Assembly (NCBI GenBank): GCA_963704295.1
Contig: OY969884.1
Coordinates: 1,426,001 to 1,490,000 of the forward strand
Direction of reading: 5' to 3'
Length of the DNA stretch: 64,000 nucleotides
Source: JACCVL01 sp963704295
GTDB taxonomy: Bacteria; Actinomycetota; Actinomycetes; Propionibacteriales; Nocardioidaceae
In this document: positions 1 to 8,800 of the stretch, in pieces
How positions within the stretch are numbered: position 1 is the stretch's first letter
How the letters are laid out: the number at the start of each line of letters is the position of its first letter
Made by a program: the position numbers and the translations under genes
The notes under the pieces: generated by a model
Seen by the model: only the letters and a program-made list of their open reading frames with translations
Told to the model about the DNA's origin: nothing
Database searches by the model: none

Positions 1-277
1 GACGCACCTGCAGGCCGGCAGCGTCGAGGCGCACCAGCACCGGGGGACGCAGCACGCGGACAGCGGCCAGCACCGTCAGGGCTGCGGCCGTGACGCCCAG
101 GGCACCGAAGCCCCATCCGGCAGCCGAGCGCCACGGCCCGGCGTCCAGCATCGTCACCGAGACGACAACAGCGAACACGGCCAGCCCGGCGAGCACGGCG
201 ACTCGCCCGAGCACCGCGACCGCCTGGGCGCGGGCGAGGTGAAAGTCGGTCACCCCGGTAGCGCCGCTCGCGGGCAC
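1..277 (-). CDS. Two-TM membrane protein, N-terminal part (runs off the left edge)
   Basis: The reading frame is continuous from a GTG at 277 to the window edge, so about 92 N-terminal residues are present. AGGAGG lies 4 nt before this GTG; a second in-frame GTG at 253 has no such site. After a short cytoplasmic segment come two hydrophobic stretches (roughly residues 20-40 and 55-75), then a VLVRLDAAGLQVR-like strand. That arrangement is typical of small actinobacterial proteins in which two membrane helices precede a PH-like domain. The assignment is tentative because the C-terminus is missing. It lies downstream of tRNA-Ser on the same strand. Confidence 0.55.
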   Translation of the reverse strand, partial: MPASGATGVTDFHLARAQAVAVLGRVAVLAGLAVFAVVVSVTMLDAGPWRSAAGWGFGALGVTAAALTVLAAVRVLRPPVLVRLDAAGLQVR

Positions 278-334
278 ACCGCCTCCTGGGATCCGTCCGT
301 GGCTGCCGCCCGGAGCAGTCCGGGCGATCCGTGG

Positions 335-423
335 CAGAGGGGGCGGGATTCGAACCCGCGGCTGACATCGCTGCCAGCGACCGCTTTCAAGGCGGTTCCG
401 ATAGGCCACTCCGGCACCCCTCC
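335..423 (-). tRNA. tRNA-Ser (anticodon TGA)
   Basis: Read on the minus strand, a 7-bp acceptor (GGAGGGG with CCCCTCT, one G-U pair) closes a cloverleaf with anticodon stem-loop around CTTGAAAG (TGA), a long class II variable arm and a T-arm GCGGG-TTCGAAT-CCCGC. The long variable arm and the anticodon identify serine. CCA is encoded directly after the discriminator G (332-334). It sits between the free biotinyl protein and a membrane protein, all on the minus strand. Confidence 0.97.
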
Positions 424-443
424 GGGGTGCCGGGATTCTCGCA

Positions 444-683
444 TCAGCGGACGACGGCGAGCACGTCCCCCTCCTGCACCACGTCGCCCTCGTCGACGCG
501 GACCTCCAGCACGGTGCCGGCGAACTCGGTCAGGACCGGGATCTCCATCTTCATCGACTCGAGAATCACCACCGTGTCCCCGGCCTCCAGCTGCTGGCCC
601 TGGCTGGCCACGACCTTCCAGACGTTCGCCACCATCTCCGCGACGATCTCGGTGCCACGGTCGGCGCCGCTGCCGTTGGCCAC
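444..683 (-). CDS. Free-standing biotinyl/lipoyl carrier protein (BCCP-like)
   Basis: The 79-residue protein is almost entirely one biotinyl domain. The attachment motif ESMKMEIP places the biotinyl lysine at K45, and the glycine-rich hairpin residues of the half-barrel are conserved on both sides. Such short carriers serve biotin-dependent acyl-CoA carboxylases, moving carboxybiotin between the carboxylase and carboxyltransferase sites; the partner subunits are not encoded nearby. GTG start with GGAGGGAG about 6 nt upstream. A second biotinyl domain in this window belongs to the frameshifted carboxylase alpha subunit near 30.6 kb. The fold is certain; the enzyme it serves is unknown. Confidence 0.9.
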   Translation of the reverse strand: MANGSGADRGTEIVAEMVANVWKVVASQGQQLEAGDTVVILESMKMEIPVLTEFAGTVLEVRVDEGDVVQEGDVLAVVR

Positions 684-750
684 TGGACGACTCCCTCCGC
701 GCGGTCGGTGCCGTGAGTCTCACGCTCAGGCGGCGGCCCGACGCTACACC

Positions 751-1839
751 TCAGCGCAGCGGGTGGCTCCGCGCCGGTTCCGGCCTGGTGCCGACGGCTG
801 ATGCCGTCCGGGCCGCCCGTCGGCCGGACCGGTTCGAGCCGGCCAGTGCCCGGTCGATCCGCAGCACCACCAGTCCCAGCACCAGCCCGATGGCGGCCGA
901 GTAACCGAGTGAGATCCCGGCGTACGCGGGGTCGAGGCGCGGGGCCGCCAGGGTGGTCGCGACGGCCGCGGTGCCGAGGACACCGAAGGCGCAGATCCAC
1001 CAGCCCTGCCGGCGCTCCGAGCGGGTTGCCACTCCCCAGAGCAGAGCCGGGAACCCGAGCACCGCCTCCACCGGGCGAGGCACCCCGCCGAGGTTGTCTC
1101 CCGACCAGTCGGCCGCCCGCTCGAACGGGTCCACCAGGACCGACGCGCCGTAGCGGCTCAGCACCTCGGTGTAGACGACGAGCGCGGTGACCAGTGCCGC
1201 TCCGCCGACGATGAGCAACAGCCCGCGACGGCCCAGCCCGTGTAGGCCGGCGCCGAGATTCCAGACCACCGCGATCGTCAGGGCGAGCGCGGCCCCGACC
1301 ACCAGCAGGGCAAAGCGCTGCGGCTCGAGCGGAGCGCCGACAGCGGCCACGCCGACGCCGCCCGCGGACGCGACCGCGACGGCGAGGACGAGCTCGAGCG
1401 CCGCGCTCGGGAAGGTCGCGGCGGGTCGGGTCACCAGCACGGCGGCGACGGCCGCGGTCAGCGCGCAGAGCACGGCCACCGCGGACAGCGCCCACGGCTC
1501 GGCCCAGACCAGCCCCACGACCACCAGGACCAGTACGAGCAGTCCCCAGCCGGCCACCCGACCGCCGGCACGACGGCTCAGCAGAACCGTGTGCAGCACG
1601 GTCAGCGCGCCGGCACCGGCCGGGGCCACCCAGCCGGGAACGTCGGCCTCGACGAGCACGGTCGCCGACGCGGCCACCGCCGCCGTCCACGCCAGCAGCC
1701 AGGCGGTGACCCCGGTGCCGCGCGCGACCCGGCGGGCCAGCCCACCGGCGGGCGCAGTCGCGTGCCACGGCGCGGACGCCCCGACCTCGGCCGCGCGGCG
1801 ACCGGCGCGAGGCCGGCCTCGGAGGTCCTGAGCGGACAC
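751..1839 (-). CDS. Polytopic membrane protein of unknown function
   Basis: About 362 residues, with roughly ten hydrophobic alpha-helical segments rich in Ala, Val and Leu from residue 40 to about 335. A short charged N-terminus and a basic C-terminal tail are probably cytoplasmic. I chose the GTG at 1839 because GAGG lies about 5 nt before it; the open frame extends further upstream, but that part has no hydrophobic or conserved character. No catalytic motif or family signature is recognisable. The gene lies between a nitrilase-family gene and the biotinyl carrier, all on the minus strand, with no overlap to suggest tight coupling. Confidence 0.7.
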   Translation of the reverse strand: MSAQDLRGRPRAGRRAAEVGASAPWHATAPAGGLARRVARGTGVTAWLLAWTAAVAASATVLVEADVPGWVAPAGAGALTVLHTVLLSRRAGGRVAGWGLLVLVLVVVGLVWAEPWALSAVAVLCALTAAVAAVLVTRPAATFPSAALELVLAVAVASAGGVGVAAVGAPLEPQRFALLVVGAALALTIAVVWNLGAGLHGLGRRGLLLIVGGAALVTALVVYTEVLSRYGASVLVDPFERAADWSGDNLGGVPRPVEAVLGFPALLWGVATRSERRQGWWICAFGVLGTAAVATTLAAPRLDPAYAGISLGYSAAIGLVLGLVVLRIDRALAGSNRSGRRAARTASAVGTRPEPARSHPLR

Positions 1840-1901
1840 GACACCTCGGGGTTGCTCGATTCGGCGGACCACCGAGTATCCCACGCCGACGGGCGCGCTG
1901 G

Positions 1902-2726
1902 TCAGCCCACGCGGATCCGGCGGTGGGTGAGCGCCGGGTTGCGGTCGCGGGCCGCGGCGAGGCGGTCCGGATCGAGCTCCGCCCGCACGACGGTCTCCTC
2001 GTCGCCGGCCGCTGCCACCGCGATCCCCAGCGGGTCCACGATCTGGGTGTGCCCGCAGTAGGTGGCGCCGCACTGAGCCGCGCCGAGAGCGTAGACAGTG
2101 TTCTCGATCGCCCGGGCCCGTAGCAGCGTGACCCAGTGGTCCTCCTTCAACGGCCCGCGCACCCACGCCGCCGGTACGCACAGCGCGTCGGTCCCCGCGT
2201 CGACCAGCAGCCTGGCGTACTCGGGGAAGCGCAGGTCGTAGCAGGTCATCAGCCCGACGGTCAGCGGCCCGACCGGGACGGTCACCGGCTCCAGCGGCCC
2301 GCCCCGCAGCCGGTCCGACTCGCGGTAGCCGAACGAGTCGTAGAGGTGCAGCTTGCGACTCGCGCCCAGCAGGGTGCCGTCGGCCCCGACCGCTGCCAGC
2401 GTGTTGTACGGCAGCCGGTGGTCGTCGCCGCGCTCGAACATGCCGGCCACGACGACCGACCCGAGCCGGCGCGCCTGCTCGGAGAGCAGGGCGACGAACG
2501 GACCGTCCAACGGCTCGGCCGCCGCGGCGAGGTCGTGGTCCGGGGGGCCGAAGTCGTGCATGACCCCCTCGGGGAAGACCACCAGGTCCGGAGCGGGTCC
2601 CGGCGCCTCGGCCAGCAGGTCACACCAGCTCCGGACGGTCTTGCGCTGCTGCTCGGAGTCCGGCACCGCCGCCGTCTGCACCAGGGCGACCTGCACCGGC
2701 GCCGCGATCTGCTGCGTACTGCTCAT
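1902..2726 (-). CDS. Carbon-nitrogen hydrolase (nitrilase superfamily)
   Basis: 274 residues, the normal size for a single-domain omega-amidase or deaminated-glutathione amidase type enzyme, which hydrolyses non-peptide amide bonds in the cytoplasm. The Glu-Lys-Cys triad is visible: E53 in FPEG, K125 in SRKLHLYD and C162 in TCYDLRFPE. Substrate is not predictable. The ATG has no Shine-Dalgarno site; instead CAGCAT lies 6 nt upstream (2733-2738), so a leaderless transcript is likely. The gene is divergent from the DUF6457/quinone-oxidoreductase pair. Confidence 0.93.
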   Translation of the reverse strand: MSSTQQIAAPVQVALVQTAAVPDSEQQRKTVRSWCDLLAEAPGPAPDLVVFPEGVMHDFGPPDHDLAAAAEPLDGPFVALLSEQARRLGSVVVAGMFERGDDHRLPYNTLAAVGADGTLLGASRKLHLYDSFGYRESDRLRGGPLEPVTVPVGPLTVGLMTCYDLRFPEYARLLVDAGTDALCVPAAWVRGPLKEDHWVTLLRARAIENTVYALGAAQCGATYCGHTQIVDPLGIAVAAAGDEETVVRAELDPDRLAAARDRNPALTHRRIRVG

Positions 2727-2818
2727 GGAGCCATGCTGCCCCGCCGGGAGGACCGGTGCCAGACTCGGGTGCCGCGGCGCCCGTCCGGGCAGCCCGAGTC
2801 GGATCCCGAGGAGCACGC

Positions 2819-3109
2819 GTGAACGAGCCCGCCCCGATGAACGCATGGATACGCCGGCTGACCGAGGAGCTGGACCTCGACCCGGACGTCGACGTTCGCC
2901 TGGTCCTCGACGTGGCCCGTGAGTCGGCGCACAGGGTGGCCCGTCCAGCGGCGCCGGTGACCACCTTCCTGCTCGGGATCGCACTGGGCCGAGGTGGCGC
3001 CGAGCTCGGACCGCTTGCCGACCGGGTGCTCGCCCTGCTCCCCCCGCCCGAGGCGGACGAGTCCGACGTCTCGGACGGCGCGTCGGGACGTCCCACCGAG
3101 CGAGGCTGA
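2819..3109 (+). CDS. DUF6457 family small protein
   Basis: 96 residues. The pattern MNAWIRRLTEELDLD, then a helix containing DVARESAHRVARPAAPVTTFLLG, then an acidic tail, matches the DUF6457 family of small actinobacterial proteins often seen beside molybdopterin or oxidoreductase genes. The function is unknown. GTG start chosen because GAGGAG sits 5 nt before it; an ATG 18 nt further in is the alternative. It ends 1 nt before the quinone oxidoreductase start, so the two are almost certainly cotranscribed. Confidence 0.78.
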   Translation: MNEPAPMNAWIRRLTEELDLDPDVDVRLVLDVARESAHRVARPAAPVTTFLLGIALGRGGAELGPLADRVLALLPPPEADESDVSDGASGRPTERG

Positions 3110-3110
3110 C

Positions 3111-4091
3111 GTGCGGGCGGTTCGCTGCGCCGGCGCCGGCGGCCCGGACGTCCTCGGCGTTGGCACCGTCGACGATCCCCAGGCCGGTCCTGGCGACGTC
3201 CTGGTGCGGGTGCGTGCGGCGGGCGTGAACCGAGCCGACCTGCTGCAGCGCGAGGGCCACTACCCACCGCCGCCGGGGACGTCGGAGGTGCTCGGGCTGG
3301 AGTGCTCGGGGGTCGTGGAGGCGGTCGGCGCCGAGGTCGCCGACTGGCAGGTGGGCGACGAGGTGTGCGCGCTGCTCGCTGGTGGGGGGTACGCCGAGCT
3401 GGTCGCCGTGCCGGCCGGACAGGTGCTCCCGCTCCCGCGAGGCATCGACCTCGTCGACGCCGCCGCGCTGCCGGAGGTCACCGCCACGGTCTGGTCCAAC
3501 GTGTTCATGCTGGCCGGCCTGCAGCCCGACGAGGTCTTGCTCGTCCACGGCGGGGCCGGCGGCATCGGCACGATGGCGACCCAGCTCGGGGCCGCGCTCG
3601 GTGCCACGGTGGCGGTCACCGCCGGCTCTGCGCCGCGGCTGGAGCGGTGCGCGTCGTACGGCGCGTCGATCCTCGTCGACCACCACGAGCAGGACTTCGT
3701 CGAAGCGGTCCGGACGGCGACCGACGGGCACGGCGCGGACGTGGTCCTGGACGTGCTCGGCGCCGGCTATCTGATGCGCAACATCTCGGTCCTCGCCACC
3801 TCCGGACGGCTGGTGGTGATCGGCCTGCAGGGTGGCTCCAAGGGCGAGCTCGATCTCGGAGCGATGCTGACCAAGCGCGCTGCGCTGCTGGCCACGACGC
3901 TGCGGTCGCGACCGGTCGCCGAGAAGGCTGCGATCGTCGCGTCGGTCCGCGAGAACGTCTGGCCCCTCGTCGAGGCGGGCACGGTTCGGCCGGTCGTGCA
4001 TGCCCGGCTTCCGCTCGAGCAGGCCGGTGCGGCACACCGGCTGATGGACAGCGGCGAGGTCGTCGGCAAGGTGCTGCTGGTCCTGGACTGA
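3111..4091 (+). CDS. NAD(P)H quinone oxidoreductase (zeta-crystallin/PIG3 type)
   Basis: 326 residues in the medium-chain dehydrogenase/reductase fold without structural zinc. The N-terminal GroES-like half carries GVNRADLLQREGHYPPPPG, typical of the PIG3/QorA group, and the Rossmann half has the dinucleotide loop HGGAGGIGT at about residues 146-154. The family transfers hydride from NADPH to quinones or alpha,beta-unsaturated carbonyls in the cytoplasm. The GTG start follows the stop of the DUF6457 gene by 1 nt, indicating translational coupling. Exact substrate unknown. Confidence 0.92.
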   Translation: MRAVRCAGAGGPDVLGVGTVDDPQAGPGDVLVRVRAAGVNRADLLQREGHYPPPPGTSEVLGLECSGVVEAVGAEVADWQVGDEVCALLAGGGYAELVAVPAGQVLPLPRGIDLVDAAALPEVTATVWSNVFMLAGLQPDEVLLVHGGAGGIGTMATQLGAALGATVAVTAGSAPRLERCASYGASILVDHHEQDFVEAVRTATDGHGADVVLDVLGAGYLMRNISVLATSGRLVVIGLQGGSKGELDLGAMLTKRAALLATTLRSRPVAEKAAIVASVRENVWPLVEAGTVRPVVHARLPLEQAGAAHRLMDSGEVVGKVLLVLD

Positions 4092-4111
4092 ACACCGTCG
4101 GTTCGAGTCCG

Positions 4112-4117
4112 TAGGCT
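4112..4117 (+). promoter_or_regulatory. -10 element TAGGCT of a probable leaderless promoter (bpa)
   Basis: TAGGCT stands exactly 6 nt before the ATG of bpa and there is no Shine-Dalgarno sequence. Transcription starting 7 nt after the hexamer would begin at the A of ATG. The same layout precedes serS and the TetR gene in this window. Confidence 0.6.
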
Positions 4118-4123
4118 CAGAAC

Positions 4124-4762
4124 ATGAACGAGCAGCGACCTGAGGACGCCCACGAGCCCGCCGCGACCGGCCAGAGCGGTACGGCTGGTGACGAGTCCGG
4201 CGGGCGGTCCGACGTCCGGTATGCGGTGATCGGCCCCGACGGCACCGCGGTGCCGGACGACCAGACCGGTGACAAGGCGGACGGCGAGGGTCAACGCCCC
4301 CTCACCGACCTGGTGGAGCAGCCGGCCAAGGTGATGCGGATCGGCGGCATGATCCGCCAGCTGCTCGAGGAGGTGAAGGCCGCGCCGCTGGACGAGGCGA
4401 GCCGGGCCCGGCTCCGGGACATCCACCACTCGTCTATCAGGGAGCTGGAGGACGGCCTCGCGCCCGAGCTCGTCGAGGAGCTGGAGCGGTTGAGCCTGCC
4501 GTTCGGGACCGGGACGCCGTCGGACTCCGAGCTGCGGATCGCCCAGGCCCAGCTGGTCGGCTGGCTGGAAGGGTTGTTCCACGGCATCCAGACCGCGATC
4601 TACGCCCAGCAGATGGCTGCCCGGGCCCAGCTGGAGCAGATGCGACGCGCGCTGCCGAGTGGCCCCGGTGGAGCGATGCCGGGAATGCCGCCGCACGAGC
4701 AGGGCCACGGCCAGGACGGCCAGGCGGACCGGCCCGGCCACGGCGGCGGGATGTACCTCTAG
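4124..4762 (+). CDS. bpa: Bacterial proteasome activator Bpa/PafE
   Basis: 212 residues. The core from about residue 65 to 165 contains MIRQLLEEVKAAPLDE and the ELEDGLAPELVEELERL helix, diagnostic of Bpa (DUF2587), the ATP-independent ring activator of the actinobacterial 20S proteasome. The N-terminal 60 residues are acidic and probably disordered, and the C-terminal tail is Gly/His/Gln-rich. The protein ends in Met-Tyr-Leu (210-212), a hydrophobic-Tyr-X signal that docks into the alpha ring to open the gate. Its presence implies a proteasome elsewhere in this genome. It is convergent with the VanX-like gene 21 bp away. Confidence 0.93.
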   Translation: MNEQRPEDAHEPAATGQSGTAGDESGGRSDVRYAVIGPDGTAVPDDQTGDKADGEGQRPLTDLVEQPAKVMRIGGMIRQLLEEVKAAPLDEASRARLRDIHHSSIRELEDGLAPELVEELERLSLPFGTGTPSDSELRIAQAQLVGWLEGLFHGIQTAIYAQQMAARAQLEQMRRALPSGPGGAMPGMPPHEQGHGQDGQADRPGHGGGMYL

Positions 4763-4783
4763 CCCTCGCGCCGCGCGGCGAGG

Positions 4784-5617
4784 TCAGTCGAGCGCGCGAC
4801 GGGCGACCGGGAAGTCGAAGTACCGGTTCGGGAACGGCTCGCCGTCGAGGGTGTAGTGCCACCACTCGTTCGGATAGTTGCTGAAGCCCGCAGCCTCCAG
4901 CACGCGCTTGAGCAGCAGGCGATTGCGCCGCGCCTCACCGTCGATGCGCGGGTCGAGCGTGTGTGACAGCGTGTCGAAGCAGTCGTACCCCGTGCCCATG
5001 TCGACCGTGTTGTCCGGGAACCGCCGGTCGTAGGGCGCGAAACACGGCACCAGCCCCATGCTCGGCTGCCAGGCAGGCTGGGGTGCGGCCGGCAACTCGA
5101 CCAGGGTGAGGTCGACGGTGCTGCCCCGGCTGTGCCCGGAACGGGCCGCGATGTAGCCGTCGGCGAACAGCTGGGACTTGTCGACGCGCGGGTAGAACTC
5201 GCGCTTCATCCGGTCGTCGTGCAGGCGCCTCGCCCAGCCGACGAAATCGTCCACGGCCGTCTGCGGGCGGTAGCAGTCATAGACCTTGAGCGAGTAACCC
5301 CGAGCGCGCAGCTCGGTCTGCGCGGCCGACAGCGCCTCCGCCGCCGGCCGGGTCAGCACGCAGATGGGGTCGCGATAGCCGTGGATGCGGCGCCCCACGA
5401 AGTTGTGCCGGCCGGCGTACCGGATGTCGTGCAGGATCGTCGGGTCGACCTGGTCCAGGGCGACGAACACGTCCGGTGCGTCGGTCGTCCCGCTCCCACC
5501 GCCGGTACGTTCCACCGTCGCGGTGGCGGTCGCGGTCGCCGTCGCCGGCAGCGCGGTCGCTGCGACCGCGAGCAACGCGACCGCGAACCGCCGGGCGAAG
5601 AGGTGCGGGCCAGTCAC
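4784..5617 (-). CDS. Secreted D-alanyl-D-alanine dipeptidase (VanX/DdpX, M15D)
   Basis: 277 residues with an Ala/Thr-rich signal peptide in the first 35. The M15D active site is complete: R117 in DCYRPQ, the zinc ligands H162 and D169 in SGHSRGSTVD, catalytic E251 and zinc ligand H254 in NEWWHY. These enzymes cleave D-Ala-D-Ala. Exported versions recycle the dipeptide released by peptidoglycan carboxypeptidases, whereas cytoplasmic VanX gives glycopeptide resistance. No vanH, vanA or vanRS gene is nearby, so a resistance role is not supported. TATCTT lies 8 nt before the GTG, with no Shine-Dalgarno site. Confidence 0.92.
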   Translation of the reverse strand: MTGPHLFARRFAVALLAVAATALPATATATATATVERTGGGSGTTDAPDVFVALDQVDPTILHDIRYAGRHNFVGRRIHGYRDPICVLTRPAAEALSAAQTELRARGYSLKVYDCYRPQTAVDDFVGWARRLHDDRMKREFYPRVDKSQLFADGYIAARSGHSRGSTVDLTLVELPAAPQPAWQPSMGLVPCFAPYDRRFPDNTVDMGTGYDCFDTLSHTLDPRIDGEARRNRLLLKRVLEAAGFSNYPNEWWHYTLDGEPFPNRYFDFPVARRALD

Positions 5618-5839
5618 GGTCGGCGAAGATAGCGAAATCGGCTTACGTCGGATAGTGGTCGCCCGCTCGCGCCGTAACTCTTTCCCGGTTCGCCCGTTGT
5701 GCCCCCTGTCACACCTGAGCGGCTGTCAGCCAGCGCGTCGCGACCGCGAACCGGTTCGCGTACGGGCATGGACTTTCGACAAATCGCCGCTTACCGTGCG
5801 ATTCCCGCCTTTGTCCGGTCACCAGAAAGGGCGCCACCC
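5618..5839. other. Divergent intergenic region between the dipeptidase and M36 protease genes
   Basis: No coding potential is visible in these 222 bp. The region must hold both divergent promoters. TATCTT (5626-5631, read on the minus strand) fits the dipeptidase gene. A perfect 16-bp palindrome lies at 5745-5760, 80 bp before the protease ATG. AAAGGG at 5825-5830 is the protease ribosome-binding site. Confidence 0.6.
5745..5760. promoter_or_regulatory. Perfect 16-bp palindrome, possible operator
   Basis: CGCGAACCGGTTCGCG is a perfect inverted repeat with no spacer. It is in the divergent region, closer to the M36 protease, at a spacing where a dimeric regulator could act. The regulator is unknown, and palindromes of this base composition can arise by chance in GC-rich DNA. 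Confidence 0.35.
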
Positions 5840-8800
5840 ATGCCCTCAGCCGTCCCCAAGCGCGCTCGCCGCGCCTCCGTCGTCCTCGTCGCCGCGCTCG
5901 GCCTGTTGGTCACCGCGATGGCGGCTCCAGGCGGTGCGCAGCCCGGCGCCGGCGCACCGGCCGCCGACATCCTCGGCTCGGACTCCGAGCTGTCCCCCTT
6001 CTTGGGCGCGCCACCGGAGCACGGGGATGTGGACCGCCGGCCCGGACGGGTGGCGCCGACCGCCGCTCAGCTGACCGAGGTGCGCAACCTCGGCGCGACA
6101 GCGCGCTGGAACGACTTCGGCACCCCGCAGACCGTGGTGAACCACGGCGGCTACCTGGGCTCCGGCGTCGAGGGCGGTGCGGTCGCGGACGCCAAGGCAT
6201 GGCTGCGCGGGCACAACACGCTGTTCCGGCTCACCGATCGGGAGGTCAACCGGCTGGAGCTGGTCGGCGACCAGCGGATGCAGGACAGCGCGGGGCACGC
6301 GGTGCTTTTCCGCCAGCGCCTCGGTGGGCTGCCGGCCGCTGTCGACGGCATGGTCACGGTCGGCGTCGTACGTGACCGGATCGCGTTCGTCTCGTCGTCG
6401 ATCGCCGGGGACAGCGATGCGCTCGGCACCGAGCAGCTGACTGCGACCCAGGCCTGGCGGCGGGCGGCCAGCGACGTCGGCGAGGACGTGACCGCCGGTG
6501 ACGTGGTCAACGTCCGCCGCACAGACGGATGGACGGTCTTCGACGTCGAGGGCTTCGCACAGCCGCAGCGGGCGCGGCTGCGTGCCCTGCCGTCGCCGGA
6601 CGGGAACACCCGCCGCGTCTGGGAGACCAACGTGGTCAACTCGATCGCCGGTGACGCTCTCGGCGTGACGTCGTTCGTGGACGCGGGCTCCGGCCAGGTC
6701 GTGGTCCGGCAGAACCGGGTGGATCACTTCGCCGGCGGCGGACTTCCGGCCAGCGACTACACCGACACCTTCTCCGGCGCATACACCGCGGCCGACCCCT
6801 GCGGCCCCCGTCACCCGTTCACGGTCGACGACCAGACGAAGACGATCGTGTACAGCGCGAGCGCGGTGGTGCTCGCCAACGACATCACCATCAAGCTGTA
6901 CGACCCGAGCGGCACCGTCGTGTCGAGCCAGGACACCGGGACCAGCCCCGAGGCCCAGGTCTACTCCGGACCCATCGTCGCCGGTGACTACGAGGTGGAG
7001 GTCTGCGCGTTCCAGGACGAGGACCCGACCGGCTCCGGCGCCTACGAGGGCACCTTCACCGCCAGCGAGCAGTCGGCGAGCGGAATCTCGTACCCGCCGA
7101 AGTGGACGTACTTCCTGGCCAACCCGGTGCTCAACTTCAGCTCCACGCACACCGCTGACAACCGGCGGACCGGTTGCTGGGAGAGCGCGGTCGGCGGCGC
7201 TCCGGTGGCGGACTGTGACGACCCGCCGAGCGACCTGAAGAATCTGGCTGCGCGCGCACCGTGGGACTACAACTTCCGCACCAACACCCCCACGTTCAAG
7301 ACGATCGGCAACGCCGCCTTCACGGCGGAGGCGTGGGCGAACCCGCCGACCGTGCAGTTCGGCAACCTCACACCGGGCGCCTTCGGCCAGCAGCCGTTCT
7401 CGATCGAGCGCGACTACACCCAGCCCTTCGAGGACGTGTGGAACAACGAGCGCTGCAACCCGACGACACTGACCCCCGGCGGCAACGACATCCTGCCGTC
7501 GGTGACGCACCTGTTCGCGTCGCACAACCGGATGCACGACTTCTCGTACTTCCTCGGCTTCACCGAGGCGAACTACAACCTGCAGGACGTCAACTTCGGC
7601 CTGCAGGGCCGCGAGGGTGACCCCGAGGTCGGCAACGTGCAGTCCGGGGCGCTGACCGGTGGTCCGCCGCTGTTCGGCGGCCGGGACAACGCCAACCAGA
7701 TCACCCTCCAGGACGGCATCCCCGGCATCACCAACCAGTACCTCTTCCAGCCGATCGCCGGCGCCTTCTACGCCCCGTGCGTCGACGGCGACTACGACTT
7801 CGGTGTGGTCGGACACGAGTACACCCATGCGATCTCGAACCGGATGGTCGGCGGGCCGGACTCCGGGCTGAGCGGCTTCCAGGCCGGGTCGATGGGTGAG
7901 TCGTGGAGCGACCAGGTCGCCGCGGAGTACCTGCTGGCGCACGACTACTCGCCGGGAGTCAGCCCGTTCGTCGAGGGCGCCTACGTCACCGGGAACACGC
8001 GGACCGGGATTCGGAACTACCGGCTGGACCGCAACCCGCTCCAGTTCGGCGACCTCGGCTACGACGTCACCGGACCGGAGGTGCACGCCGACGGTGAGCC
8101 GTGGAGCGCGGTGAACATCGACATCCGACAGGCGATGGTGCGCAAGTACAACGCTGCCTTCCCCGCCTCGGACGCCGCACTGCAGCGCCGCTGCGCCCAG
8201 GGCGAGACCTCGGCGGAGCCACCGGCGGCGCCGCTGTCGGCCGACCAGTGCCCGGGCAACCGGCGCTGGGTGCAGCTGATGTTCGACTCGTTCCTGCTGC
8301 AGCAGCCCGCCACCAGCATGCTGGACGCGCGGGACGCGATGCTCGCCGCGGACGTGATGCGATTCGGTGGCGCCAACCAGCGGTTGCTGTGGCGCGAGTT
8401 CGCCAACAACGGCTTCGGCGAGGACGCCTCCACCGCCAGCACCGAGGACGACCAGCCCACCCCCGGCTACCGGTCGCCGCTGGAGCAGGAGGGGACGCTC
8501 CGGATCACCGCCACCGACTTCGGTGCCAGCGGTCAGCCGGTCGAGGGGACGCTGTATGCCAGCCGATTCGAGGCCCGGATCAGTCCGGTGGCCGACACTG
8601 ACCCGAGCACCCCGCTGCCGTCCTCAGTCCGGATGGTGCCGGGCAGGTACGACTTCGTCTTCCAGGCCGAGGGATACGGACTGACCCGGTTCCGTCGCCA
8701 GGTCAGGGCGGGTGAGACCAACACCCGCAACCTGCACCTCGCGCCCAACCTGGCCTCCACCAGCTCGGGTGCGACAGTCGACGGCTTCTTCCCCGCGAGC

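Noticed and set aside
566..1768. A 400-codon minus-strand frame overlapping the membrane protein and the biotinyl gene
   Set aside because: It reads the membrane-protein gene in the wrong frame: Arg/Gly-rich without membrane helices, and it ends in the biotinyl gene out of frame.
4784..5617. A glycopeptide-resistance (van) cluster
   Set aside because: Only the VanX-like gene is present; vanH, vanA and vanRS are absent and the protein is exported.
5846..8086. A 746-codon minus-strand frame opposite the M36 protease
   Set aside because: It is antisense to an exported protease with HEYTH and GESWSD motifs; composition and lack of motifs mark it as spurious.
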